NCBI GenBank assembly: GCA_052168315.1 | Contig: JBQLZO010000042.1 | Location: 1-64,000 of the forward strand | Length of the DNA: 64,000 nucleotides | Direction of reading: 5' to 3' | DNA from: JBQLZO01 sp052168315 | GTDB lineage: Bacteria; Planctomycetota; Phycisphaerae; Phycisphaerales; UBA1924 | Shown here: positions 35,380 to 43,419 of the stretch, in pieces | How positions within the stretch are numbered: position 1 is the first letter of the stretch | Layout of the letters: each line of letters opens with the position of its first letter | Translations under genes and position numbers: made by a program | Notes under the pieces: generated by a model | What the model was told of the DNA's origin: nothing | Databases searched by the model: none | What the model saw: only the letters and a program-made list of their open reading frames with translations

Positions 35380-37374
35380 TTACGGGCATGGCTGGCCGAA
35401 GGCGCTGAGGAGGATGGTCAGGTCGTCTGAGTCGGTGTCCTGGTCGACATCGAGATCGCCGAGGTAGTCGTTGCCGAACGAGCTGAGGAGGATGGCCAGG
35501 TCGTCGGAGTCGACATCCTCATCGCCGTCGAGGTCGCCGAGGCAGTCGACGATGGGCGTGCCGAACTCGAGTTCCTCGGGGAGGATGTTGTTCTCCCAGG
35601 TGGGGATGCCGTGCTGCTCGGGGTCGAAGTTGGTGCGTGAGAGTTCTGGGATGAATCCGCCGGGGGCCGGGACATCGTGGAAGATGCTGTCTTCGAAGAC
35701 CTTCCAGTCGATGCCGCCGTCTGGGTTCTTGAACGGCCTGAGCTCGCGGACGGAGCCATCGCAGGTGAGGAAGAGGTATCCGTTGTCGCCGAGCGCGACA
35801 TCGCGCGGGGTGCATCCGTCGAGCTCGACCTCGTTGATGAGTGTCCACGCCGCGGCGGCCGCGGAGGGGGCGAGGTGGAAGAGCGTGGGGACCTCGTCGG
35901 ACCAGATCCAGATGGTGTTGTCGACGGGGCTTGCGAGGATCTGGGGTTCGGCGCCGATGGGCAGGCCGGGCGGGAGCTGGCGGACGAGCGGCTGGGCGCC
36001 TTCGGGGAAGCGTGCGGGGATGGAGGCGGTCTGGATGCCGAAGCGGCCGACGGTGTGGACGAGGTCATCGAAGTCGCTGAAGGCGACGCTGGTCGGCGGG
36101 AATGGCCACGGGAAGGGGATGGGCTTGAGTTCGGGGGCGTCGAGGTCGTAGCAGTCGACGCGCTGTCCGACGGCGACATAGAGCTCGCGGAAGCGGCCGA
36201 ACACGGCGTCCTTGAGGGTCGGGTCGAGCTCGATGGGTGTGAACTCGCCGGACCCGGGCTTGACGATGGCGACGCCCTTGACGCCGTCGATGTTGCCGAC
36301 GACGACGATGGACTCGAGGTCGGGCGACTGGATCATCTCGTCGATCGCGAGCATGGCGTCGAGGTTGAGCACCTCGGGGAAGATCTGCGGGGTGGCGAGC
36401 ATGGGGTTGGGGATGACCCACTTGATCTTGGGCGGGATCTCCTCGTTGGTGTACGAGAGCCCGAACTTCGGCTTGAAGGAGATGTAGGAATCGATGAGGC
36501 GCATCCCGCTTGTGCCGGGCGCGGTGAGTCGGGTCATGGTGCGAAAGTTGAACAGTGCTCCGCCCGGTGCGTCCTGGCGGGCGAAGATGGCGTCGTTGCC
36601 GAACCACTCGCGGTTGGTGAAGGCGAGCTGGACGGAGTCGGTGGGGACATCGGCGGGGTCGCGGATGAGGATCTGGCTCTCGGTGCCGGACTGCGCGGCC
36701 TTGACGAGGGTGACGCAGTGCCCGCCGGTGCGGTCGACGATGGGGATGGCCCCGCCGAGCGAGCCGACGACATCGTAGAAGCCGTAGCAGAAGTTGGAGA
36801 TGCCGCCCTGGAGGGACTTGAAGGTGACATCGGAGATCTTGGGCGACCAGTATCCGGAGGCGAACTGGTGGGTGACGGTGAAGAGCCCGGGGTAGGCGTT
36901 GTTCAGGTAGGCGGTGACGCCGTTCTTGTTTCCGGTGCCGCCGGTGCCGTCGGTGGGGCTGGTGTTCATTGTCAGGCCCATGACGAAGATGTTGAGGGTG
37001 ATGGCGTTGTACTTGGCGGGGTCGTTGACGATGTACCAGGCCTGGTCGCCGGGATCGATGGCGGGGAAGCCGTGGTTGGCGGCGTAGGCCATGAGGTTGA
37101 TGGCCGAGGTCGGGACGCAGTACATGCCGCCGTTGTTGGGCAGGCCGAGCACGCCGTCCGCGGCGACGCGGCGCTGGTCGAAGTCGGGCATGTGCTTGAT
37201 CTCGTAGATGTAGGTCTGTGCGTTGGCCCATGCGGCCTTGACGACATTGGCCTGTGCGGCGGGGGTGGCGATGCCCGCGAGCGCGGCGAGGGCGGCGGCG
37301 GTGAGGGCGGTGTTGACGCCCAGACGGGCGGGGTCGGAGGCGGACGGTCGGTGCTTTGTGGGATTGGTCTGCAT
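35380..37374 (-). CDS. Exported C39/papain-like protein with propeller region and dockerin-like repeats (copy B)
   Basis: A 664-aa paralog of the downstream gene, in the same order: signal peptide (TALTAAALAALAGIATPAAQ, cut near AQA-N), papain/C39-like region, propeller-like region, two dockerin-like units. The region around the candidate Cys reads GGMYCVPTSAINLMAYAANH (Cys near 84) and the His region GGHCVTLVKA (near 219). Both copies keep the KHMPDFDQRR / IHMPDFDQRR entry motif. The C-terminus DLDGDEDVDSDDLAILLSSF plus DLDVDQDTDSDDLTILLSAF could dock to a cohesin-like partner or fold on calcium. AGGAGCAGAG upstream supports the ATG at 37374. Confidence 0.8.
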   Translation of the reverse strand: MQTNPTKHRPSASDPARLGVNTALTAAALAALAGIATPAAQANVVKAAWANAQTYIYEIKHMPDFDQRRVAADGVLGLPNNGGMYCVPTSAINLMAYAANHGFPAIDPGDQAWYIVNDPAKYNAITLNIFVMGLTMNTSPTDGTGGTGNKNGVTAYLNNAYPGLFTVTHQFASGYWSPKISDVTFKSLQGGISNFCYGFYDVVGSLGGAIPIVDRTGGHCVTLVKAAQSGTESQILIRDPADVPTDSVQLAFTNREWFGNDAIFARQDAPGGALFNFRTMTRLTAPGTSGMRLIDSYISFKPKFGLSYTNEEIPPKIKWVIPNPMLATPQIFPEVLNLDAMLAIDEMIQSPDLESIVVVGNIDGVKGVAIVKPGSGEFTPIELDPTLKDAVFGRFRELYVAVGQRVDCYDLDAPELKPIPFPWPFPPTSVAFSDFDDLVHTVGRFGIQTASIPARFPEGAQPLVRQLPPGLPIGAEPQILASPVDNTIWIWSDEVPTLFHLAPSAAAAAWTLINEVELDGCTPRDVALGDNGYLFLTCDGSVRELRPFKNPDGGIDWKVFEDSIFHDVPAPGGFIPELSRTNFDPEQHGIPTWENNILPEELEFGTPIVDCLGDLDGDEDVDSDDLAILLSSFGNDYLGDLDVDQDTDSDDLTILLSAFGQPCP

Positions 37375-37840
37375 GGCTGCTCTGCTCCTGCGCTGGGGTG
37401 TGGGGGCGTGAGACCGCCCGCCCACGGGGTGTTCTCTCTGTGGTGATGGGCACAACTGGTCCGTGGTGATGCCGCGATTCTCACAGAATTGGGGGCGGAT
37501 CCGCGCCACAAATTGGCGCGGCGGCTTACATGCCATTGAGTGGCAACAATGGCGGGGCGCGTCAGGGCCAGCGCGGCGGGTGTGGGGGCACGCGCTAGGA
37601 TCGCCCCCCCACTTTCCTGCCTCCCGGTGCGCTGCACGGGCGCTTGTGGTGGGTGGGCGGTTGGCGACGGACCCCTGACTTTGACCGAACGGACTGCGCC
37701 GGTGCAGGCGGGACATCTCGCGGGGCGACGGGTCGAAGCGCTCGGCGGGGTGTTCGAGGAACTCTGGGGGTGGGAGTGAGGGGCGAGCGGGGCACGCCAC
37801 GCGACGGCCGGGGGAACATGGGCACCACGCACGCATCGAA
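37375..37840. other. Divergent control region between dockerin protein and rimO
   Basis: A 466-nt region without a convincing gene. It contains two operator-like palindromes at 37501-37545 and probably promoters for both divergent genes; I could not assign -35/-10 boxes. Confidence 0.4.
37501..37545. promoter_or_regulatory. Twin palindromes GCCA-N5-TGGC
   Basis: CCGCGCCA-CAAAT-TGGCGCGG (37501-37521, 8-bp arms) and TGCCA-TTGAG-TGGCA (37531-37545, 5-bp arms) share the core GCCA-N5-TGGC with the same 5-nt gap. Their centres are 27 bp apart, near 2.5 helical turns. They lie 130-170 nt upstream of the dockerin-protein start and look like a double operator. Confidence 0.4.
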
Positions 37841-39535
37841 ATGGGAACTCTGACGCGCATGACCGGCACGCACGACACCAACACCACCGACATCCAGACC
37901 GTGTCTTTCGTTTCGCTGGGGTGCCCGAAGAACCTGGTGGACTCGGAGAAGATGCTGGGGCTGCTGGCGCAGGATGGGATCACGCCGGTGGCGTATGACC
38001 CGGACGCCGCGGATGAGCCGGTGGATGCGGTGATCATCAACACCTGCGGGTTCCTTGAGGATTCCAAGCGCGAGTCGCTGGATGTGATCAATGAAGCGGT
38101 GCAGCGGAAGGAGCGGGGGCTGGTCAAGCGGGTGGTGGTGGCGGGGTGCCTGGTGCAGCGGCACCGGGCGAAGATGCTGGAGTGGCAGCCGGGGATCGAT
38201 GCGATGATCGGCGTGTTCGATCGCGACCACATCATCCACGCGGTGCGGGGCGTGAAGGCGGAGCGGGCGAGCCTGGCCGAGGCGTCGGACCAGCCGAAGT
38301 ACTGGATCGCGGGCAACGCGCTGCAGGCGGCGAAGGACCGGGGCATGAACACCGTCGGGCTGACGGTGCATGGGAAGGACGGCAAGGGGCTGGGTTACTT
38401 TGAGGATGATGGGGCGCGGCTGCGGCTGACGCCGAGGCACTTCGCGTATCTGAAGATGTCCGAGGGGTGCAACCAGAAGTGCGCGTTCTGCACGATTCCC
38501 TCGATCCGCGGGAAGATGCGGTCGAAGCCGATGGACCGGATCCTCGCTGAGGCGCGGGAACTGATGGAGGATGGCGCGTTCGAGCTGAACATGATCGGGC
38601 AGGACACGACTTCCTATGGCGATGACATCGGCATGGGGTACGACCCGAAGACGGGCAAGGGTGGGCTGCCGGAGCTGCTGCGGGCGCTGAACGATCTGGT
38701 GGACAAGCATGGTTCCGGCGGCGCGACGCCGGGCTGGGTGCGGCTGATGTACGCGTATCCGACGAACTTCCGCGATGAGTTCATCCAGGCGATCGCGGAG
38801 TTGCCTCACATCCTGAATTACATTGACATCCCGCTGCAGCATGCTTCGGACCGGATGCTGACGGCGATGCGGCGGAATGTTTCGGCGGCGCATCAGCGCG
38901 AGCTGCTTGAGAAGCTGCGCGAGACGATCCCCGGCATCGCGATCCGCACGACCTTCATCACCGGCTTCCCCGGGGAGACCGAGGAAGACCACGAACAACT
39001 CATGGACCTGATCGATGAGGTCGGGTTCGAGGCGATGGGGGTGTTCGAGTATTCACGCGAGCCGGGCACGCCGGCGGGCACGATGGATGAGGATCCCGCG
39101 CTGCATGTGCCCGCGGAGGTGAAGGCCCGGCGGAAGCACGAGTTGATGTCGCTGCAGCAGGAGATCGCGTTCGAGCAGGCCGAGTACATGGCCTCGCTGT
39201 TCGACCCGAGCAAGCCGCTGGAGAGCGGCGTGCAGTTCGATGTGCTGATCGACAAGCCGCTGGCGTCGCGTTCGATGGGTGTGAAGGGCGCGGAGAAGAC
39301 GGGTTCCGGCGTGGCCGACCATGGCGGGACGGCGGCGGGCGGGCGGCTGCACCAGGGGCGGGCGTACTTCCAGGCGTACGACATCGACTCGGTGACTTTC
39401 GTGCAGTCGAAGTCGCCGCTGGCGACGGGTGAGCTGGTGCGGTGCGCGGTGATCGGGTCGGATGGGTACGACCTGATCGCGCGGCCGATCAGCGAGCTGG
39501 TGAACAGGGTTTCGCTGCCGGTGATGCGCGGGTGA
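37841..39535 (+). CDS. rimO: Ribosomal protein S12 methylthiotransferase RimO
   Basis: RimO adds a methylthio group to an Asp of ribosomal protein S12 using two [4Fe-4S] clusters and SAM. The 564-aa protein has the N-terminal MTTase domain Cys residues (SLGCPKNLVDSE, INTCGF, AGCLVQR). The radical-SAM triad CNQKCAFC is at about 210-217, followed by SIRGKMRSKP. IDIPLQHAS and TFITGFPGET are family motifs, and a C-terminal TRAM domain follows. SLGCPKN separates RimO from MiaB. It is over 100 residues longer than E. coli RimO, with insertions near 285-300 and in the TRAM domain (about 485-510). The start may instead be the ATG 18 nt further in; neither has a strong Shine-Dalgarno. Confidence 0.93.
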   Translation: MGTLTRMTGTHDTNTTDIQTVSFVSLGCPKNLVDSEKMLGLLAQDGITPVAYDPDAADEPVDAVIINTCGFLEDSKRESLDVINEAVQRKERGLVKRVVVAGCLVQRHRAKMLEWQPGIDAMIGVFDRDHIIHAVRGVKAERASLAEASDQPKYWIAGNALQAAKDRGMNTVGLTVHGKDGKGLGYFEDDGARLRLTPRHFAYLKMSEGCNQKCAFCTIPSIRGKMRSKPMDRILAEARELMEDGAFELNMIGQDTTSYGDDIGMGYDPKTGKGGLPELLRALNDLVDKHGSGGATPGWVRLMYAYPTNFRDEFIQAIAELPHILNYIDIPLQHASDRMLTAMRRNVSAAHQRELLEKLRETIPGIAIRTTFITGFPGETEEDHEQLMDLIDEVGFEAMGVFEYSREPGTPAGTMDEDPALHVPAEVKARRKHELMSLQQEIAFEQAEYMASLFDPSKPLESGVQFDVLIDKPLASRSMGVKGAEKTGSGVADHGGTAAGGRLHQGRAYFQAYDIDSVTFVQSKSPLATGELVRCAVIGSDGYDLIARPISELVNRVSLPVMRG

Positions 39536-39551
39536 AGCCGAAGGGGGTGCG

Positions 39552-40010
39552 TCAGTTCTGCCAGACCCTGCGCACGAGTCCATCGCGGACGAGCACGGAA
39601 ACGGATTGTTGTTCGACGCGTTCGGTTGAGCCGCCGAAGACGAAGAGGACATAGCCGCGCGAGTCTTCGACGCGGCGGTATTCCCAGATGAAGATGACGC
39701 CTCCGGCATCGGCGGCCATGGTTCGGGTGGGTGGGCCGAGCAGGTCGAGCAGTTGGATCTCTGTGGTCTGGTCGACAACGACCTGGTTGAGCAGGCTCGG
39801 GTCAAAGCTGCGGCCGGTGACCTGGACGGACTTTTTCGAGCCGATAAGGCAGCCGGTGAGAGCCATGGTCGGGAGGCACGCGAGAGCGGCGATGGTCAGA
39901 GCGGCGCCGACCCGGCGGGTCATGGTTCGGCGGGTAAGCGAGGCTTGGCACCGGACGGCCGGCGTGTTGCCGGTGATGGTGTGGCTCTCGTGGTTGTGGT
40001 GGTTGGGCAT
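39552..40010 (-). CDS. Small lipoprotein, SmpA/BamE-like
   Basis: A 152-aa predicted lipoprotein. A basic segment and GAALTIAALACLPTMALTGC end in an LTGC lipobox. The mature domain, QVVVDQTTEIQLLDLLGPPT followed by FIWEYRRVEDSRGYVLFVF, has the SmpA/OmlA/BamE-like pattern: a helix ending in LGxP, then beta strands. BamE-type proteins assist outer-membrane protein assembly, but many small relatives have other roles. Here the N-terminal 30 residues before the signal segment are unusually long, so an internal ATG (MTRRVG) may be the true start. AGAGGA precedes the chosen ATG at 40010. Confidence 0.7.
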   Translation of the reverse strand: MPNHHNHESHTITGNTPAVRCQASLTRRTMTRRVGAALTIAALACLPTMALTGCLIGSKKSVQVTGRSFDPSLLNQVVVDQTTEIQLLDLLGPPTRTMAADAGGVIFIWEYRRVEDSRGYVLFVFGGSTERVEQQSVSVLVRDGLVRRVWQN

Positions 40011-40113
40011 CGGCGGATCCTCTCGTTCGTGGCGCGGTGATCCGGAGCGCTGAACGCGCTTCCGGTCCGGGTTGTTCCGCGATGGGTGGCCCGGCTTTCG
40101 CGGGCGCGGTGGG

Positions 40114-41346
40114 TCAGTGCGAGAGATCCTCGGGGACCGGCTGCAGGGCCAGGGCGGTGAACAGGGCGATGCCGTGGGGGAGGGCGGCGTCGTTGAAGTC
40201 GAATCGGGGCGTGTGCAGATTGGGATATGAGTCGGCGCCGGGCGGGCGGAGCCCGAGGAAGAAGAAGCAGGCGGGGATGTGTCGGCCGTAGTAGCTGAAG
40301 TCCTCGCCGCCCATGGTGGGGCGTGGGCGCTCGTGGACGGCGTGCTCGCCCATGACGCCGGCGGCGACCGCGCGGAAGTGGTCGGTCGCGCCGGGGTGGT
40401 TGTGCACGCTGGGGTATCCGGGCTGCCAGTCGAGTTCGGGCGTGGCGCCGTATGTTGCGCAGACGCCCTCGATGATGCGCTTGAATTCGCGCTCGTTGGT
40501 GGCGCGGACATGGTCGGTCAGGGCGCGGAGCGTGCCTTCGAGCACGACGGTGTCGGGGATCACATTCTGGGCGAACCCTCCGGCGATGCGCCCGACGGTG
40601 ACGACGGAGGCGTCGTTGGGCTCGGTGCGCCGGGAGACGATGGTCTGCAGCGCGACGACGAGGTGCGACGCGACGACGATGGGGTCGATGGTGGTTTCGG
40701 GGTGTGCGGCGTGCCCGCCCTTGCCGCGGATGGTGAGCAGGAACTCGTCGGTGGAGGCCATGAGCGGGCCGGTGCGGGTGGCGACGGTGCCGACGGGCAT
40801 GTCGGGCCAGCCGTGCTGCCCGAAGATGACATCGGCGGGGGTTCCGATGAGCGAGCCGTCGAGCGCGCCATCCTCGCACATGGCGAGCCCGCCGGCGCCG
40901 CCCTCTTCGGCGGGCTGGAAGAGCATGAGGACATGGTTCGGGCGGTGGGCGGCGCTCGAGAGCGCGCGGGCCGTGGCGAGGAGCATCGCGGTGTGCCCAT
41001 CGTGCCCGCAGGCGTGCATCTTGCCGGGGGTCTGGGAGGCGTACTCGAGCCCGGTCTGCTCGTGGATGGGCAGGGCGTCGATGTCGGCGCGGAGGGCGAT
41101 GGTGCGGGTGCGCGGGGCCGGGCTGGTCGCGGGCAGGTAGGCGACGACGCCGGTGCCGCGGGCGACGCCGCCCTGGAACTGCACGCCGATCGCTTCGAGC
41201 TCGCGGCGGATGGTCTCGGAGGTGCGGCGTTCCTCGTAGTTGAGCTCGGGGTGGCGGTGCAGCTCGTGGCGGATCGCGCGGGCCTGCGGGACGACCGGGT
41301 CGATGAGGGCGGCGAGCGTGGAACGGTCGGCGGTCGTGGGTGTCAT
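40114..41346 (-). CDS. M20D-family amidohydrolase
   Basis: A 410-aa M20 peptidase-family amidohydrolase of the type that cleaves N-acyl amino acids (hippurate hydrolase, IAA-amino acid hydrolase). It has HRHPELNYEE at the N-terminus, ALRADIDALPIHE, the metal-binding HACGHDGHTA, QPAEEGGAGG, GQHGWP and GGEDFSYY near the C-terminus. The inserted dimerisation domain is the usual lid (about 190-305). Expected to bind two divalent metals in the cytoplasm. The exact substrate is open. The ATG at 41346 gives the standard length; the divergent pseudouridine synthase starts 60 nt away. Confidence 0.93.
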   Translation of the reverse strand: MTPTTADRSTLAALIDPVVPQARAIRHELHRHPELNYEERRTSETIRRELEAIGVQFQGGVARGTGVVAYLPATSPAPRTRTIALRADIDALPIHEQTGLEYASQTPGKMHACGHDGHTAMLLATARALSSAAHRPNHVLMLFQPAEEGGAGGLAMCEDGALDGSLIGTPADVIFGQHGWPDMPVGTVATRTGPLMASTDEFLLTIRGKGGHAAHPETTIDPIVVASHLVVALQTIVSRRTEPNDASVVTVGRIAGGFAQNVIPDTVVLEGTLRALTDHVRATNEREFKRIIEGVCATYGATPELDWQPGYPSVHNHPGATDHFRAVAAGVMGEHAVHERPRPTMGGEDFSYYGRHIPACFFFLGLRPPGADSYPNLHTPRFDFNDAALPHGIALFTALALQPVPEDLSH

Positions 41347-41405
41347 GGTCGGGATGCTACGGCGGAGGGTTCGACGGCGTCGCGGCCAGGAGTCACACTC
41401 CCGGG

Positions 41406-42188
41406 ATGCCGCTTGATGCGATCGAACGAGAGGGCGGGCTCCCGGTGGTGTGGGCGACGGCGCGGGAGGTGGTGGTGTGGAAGCCGCCCGGGATGCCCAG
41501 CGAGCTGCCGGAGGACCGGAAACGCGTCTCGGCGATCGAGCGGGTGCGGAGCGCGGGGTTCGCGCGGGCCCGGCTGCCGCACCGCCTGGACCGCATCGCC
41601 CGCGGGCTGCTGCTGATCGCGCTGGACGATGCGTCGATCGCGCACCACAACGAACAGATCCGCGCGGGGGCGTGGGGCAAGTGGTACCTGGCCCGGCTGG
41701 CGCTGCGGGCGGGGATGACGCCGGGCGAGCTGCTCGGGGCGCAGCGGGCGTACCTGAAGCGGAAGGGCGCCCGCGCGGAGTTGGTGAGGGCGGGCGGGCA
41801 GCCATCGCGGTTGGAGGTGCTGGCGAGCGCCGCGGTGCTGGATCGCGCGGGGCGTGAGCAGCGCGGCCCGGGTGGCGGGCGCGGGGAAGGAGCGGTGGGC
41901 GTTGATGGGGGCGTGCGCTGCGATGCTCTGATCGCGCTGGAGACCGGGCGCTATCACCAGATCCGCGCGATGATGGGCGGGCTCGGGGCACCGCTCCTTG
42001 GCGATGAGCTGTACGGGGGGCCCGCGGGTGAGGCGTACCTGGAGCACTTTGCGCTGCGGTTCGTGCCCGCGGATCGCGGCGGCGAGGCGGTGATGCTGAA
42101 CAGCGCGGGGCACGGGCATCGCCCGAAGGTGTGCGCGGGCGTGTGGGAGGCGGCGATGGCGATCGGGCGCGATCGGGGCTCGGGGTGA
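41406..42188 (+). CDS. RluA-family pseudouridine synthase
   Basis: A 260-aa enzyme of the RluA/RsuA superfamily. The catalytic block is PHRLDRIARGLLLIALDD, with the essential Asp in HRLD; the usual TSG reads IARG. LKRKGARAEL and a late LETGRYHQIRAMM (the RxHQIR block) followed by LLGDELYGG complete the fold. It isomerises uridine in rRNA or tRNA; the target site cannot be told. There is no S4 domain. A Gly-rich insertion (about 155-170) sits before the final block. The ATG at 41406 is chosen because upstream residues are not family-like. Confidence 0.88.
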   Translation: MPLDAIEREGGLPVVWATAREVVVWKPPGMPSELPEDRKRVSAIERVRSAGFARARLPHRLDRIARGLLLIALDDASIAHHNEQIRAGAWGKWYLARLALRAGMTPGELLGAQRAYLKRKGARAELVRAGGQPSRLEVLASAAVLDRAGREQRGPGGGRGEGAVGVDGGVRCDALIALETGRYHQIRAMMGGLGAPLLGDELYGGPAGEAYLEHFALRFVPADRGGEAVMLNSAGHGHRPKVCAGVWEAAMAIGRDRGSG

Positions 42189-42250
42189 GCGGGGTGAGCG
42201 GGGCGGGCGGGGACGGGGCGGGGATAAGGGGATTGCTGCCGGGTTGGCGT

Positions 42251-43330
42251 TCAGTGTGCGTGCGGGGCGTTGGTGGGGGCGACGATGAGGCGCGATGTGA
42301 ACCGGGCCTCGTTGCCGGGGAAGTCGATGGGCTGGCCCGGGTGGTCGAGGCGCGGGGCGGGGCGTCCGAGGGCGCGGTCGATCAGGCGGTCGAGGGCATC
42401 GCCCTCGCACAGCGTTCGGTTGTTGGTGCTGATGAGCATGAGCCCGCCGTCGGTGAGCAGTCGGTCGCACTCGGCGATGACCACGGGCAGGTCGCGTTCG
42501 ATGGAAAAGGCGGGGATGCCGCGTCGCTTGTCGCGGGCTCCGAAGCTGGGCGGATCGATGACGATGGCGTCGTAGCGCCAGCGCTTCTTGGCGGCGTGGC
42601 GGACGAACTCGAGCGCATCCATGCGTGCGAAGTGGTGGTGTTCCGGGTCGATGGCGTTGTGCTGGAAGTTGCGTTTGGCCCACGCGAGGTAGTTCGCCGA
42701 GACATCGACGGTGGTGGTGGTAGCGCCGGCGAGGGCCGTGGCGACGGAGAAGCCGCCGGTGTAGGCGAAGAGGTTGAGCAGCGAGACATCCTCGTTGGCC
42801 GAGACGATGCCGGCGAGGTGGGCGCGGTTCTCTCGCTGGTCGAGGAAGAGGCCGGTGGAGTAACCGTCGTAGGGGTGGACCTCGAAGCTGACTCCGTGCT
42901 CGCGGACGAGCAGGCGTGCCGGCTGCGGCGATCCGGCGATGGGGGATGGATCGGTGAGGACCTTCGGGGGCTCGGCGGCGTGTCCGGCGCGATCGCGGGT
43001 GTGGGGCTTGTGGTAGATGGCCCGCACGCCGAAGGGTTCGAGCCGCCTGAGCGCGTGGCGCGCGATGGCGCGGAGGTCCAGCGACTGGATCGCCGGGCTG
43101 CCCTCGTGGGTGATGAGGGTGGCGAAGGTGTGGTACCGGTCGATGTCGATGCCGGTGATGCCATCGCCAGGGCCGTTGAAGACGCGGCAGCAGTTGGTGT
43201 CGGGATCGCGGAGGAGGGGCGCGCGGCGGGCGATGGCGGCGTCGATGCGGTCGAGGACGATGCGCTCGTCGACGCGTCCGCCGCGGCGTGATGCGCCGTA
43301 TCCCTGGCCGGAGTGTGTGGTTTCGGACAT
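42251..43330 (-). CDS. Class I SAM-dependent methyltransferase, RlmI-like (23S rRNA m5C type)
   Basis: A 359-aa protein. An RlmI-type EEHEE-like segment (CCRVFNGPGDGITGIDIDRY) and the linker STGLFLDQRENR precede a Rossmann methyltransferase domain: LLNLFAYTGGFSVATALAGA is motif I and YDAIVIDPPSFGAR carries the DPPxF motif IV. RlmI methylates C1962 of 23S rRNA in E. coli. The N-terminal PUA domain of RlmI seems absent or reduced here (only about 50 residues before the EEHEE-like part). The start is uncertain: ATG at 43330 or 43369, neither with a good Shine-Dalgarno. Confidence 0.88.
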   Translation of the reverse strand: MSETTHSGQGYGASRRGGRVDERIVLDRIDAAIARRAPLLRDPDTNCCRVFNGPGDGITGIDIDRYHTFATLITHEGSPAIQSLDLRAIARHALRRLEPFGVRAIYHKPHTRDRAGHAAEPPKVLTDPSPIAGSPQPARLLVREHGVSFEVHPYDGYSTGLFLDQRENRAHLAGIVSANEDVSLLNLFAYTGGFSVATALAGATTTTVDVSANYLAWAKRNFQHNAIDPEHHHFARMDALEFVRHAAKKRWRYDAIVIDPPSFGARDKRRGIPAFSIERDLPVVIAECDRLLTDGGLMLISTNNRTLCEGDALDRLIDRALGRPAPRLDHPGQPIDFPGNEARFTSRLIVAPTNAPHAH

Positions 43331-43419
43331 TGGTGGGCGATTCGTAAAGGCGAGTCCGATCGGCGGCATCGAGGGCTGCGAGTCGGTGAATGGGCGCGTC
43401 CGGCCCGGCGGATGGCTCC

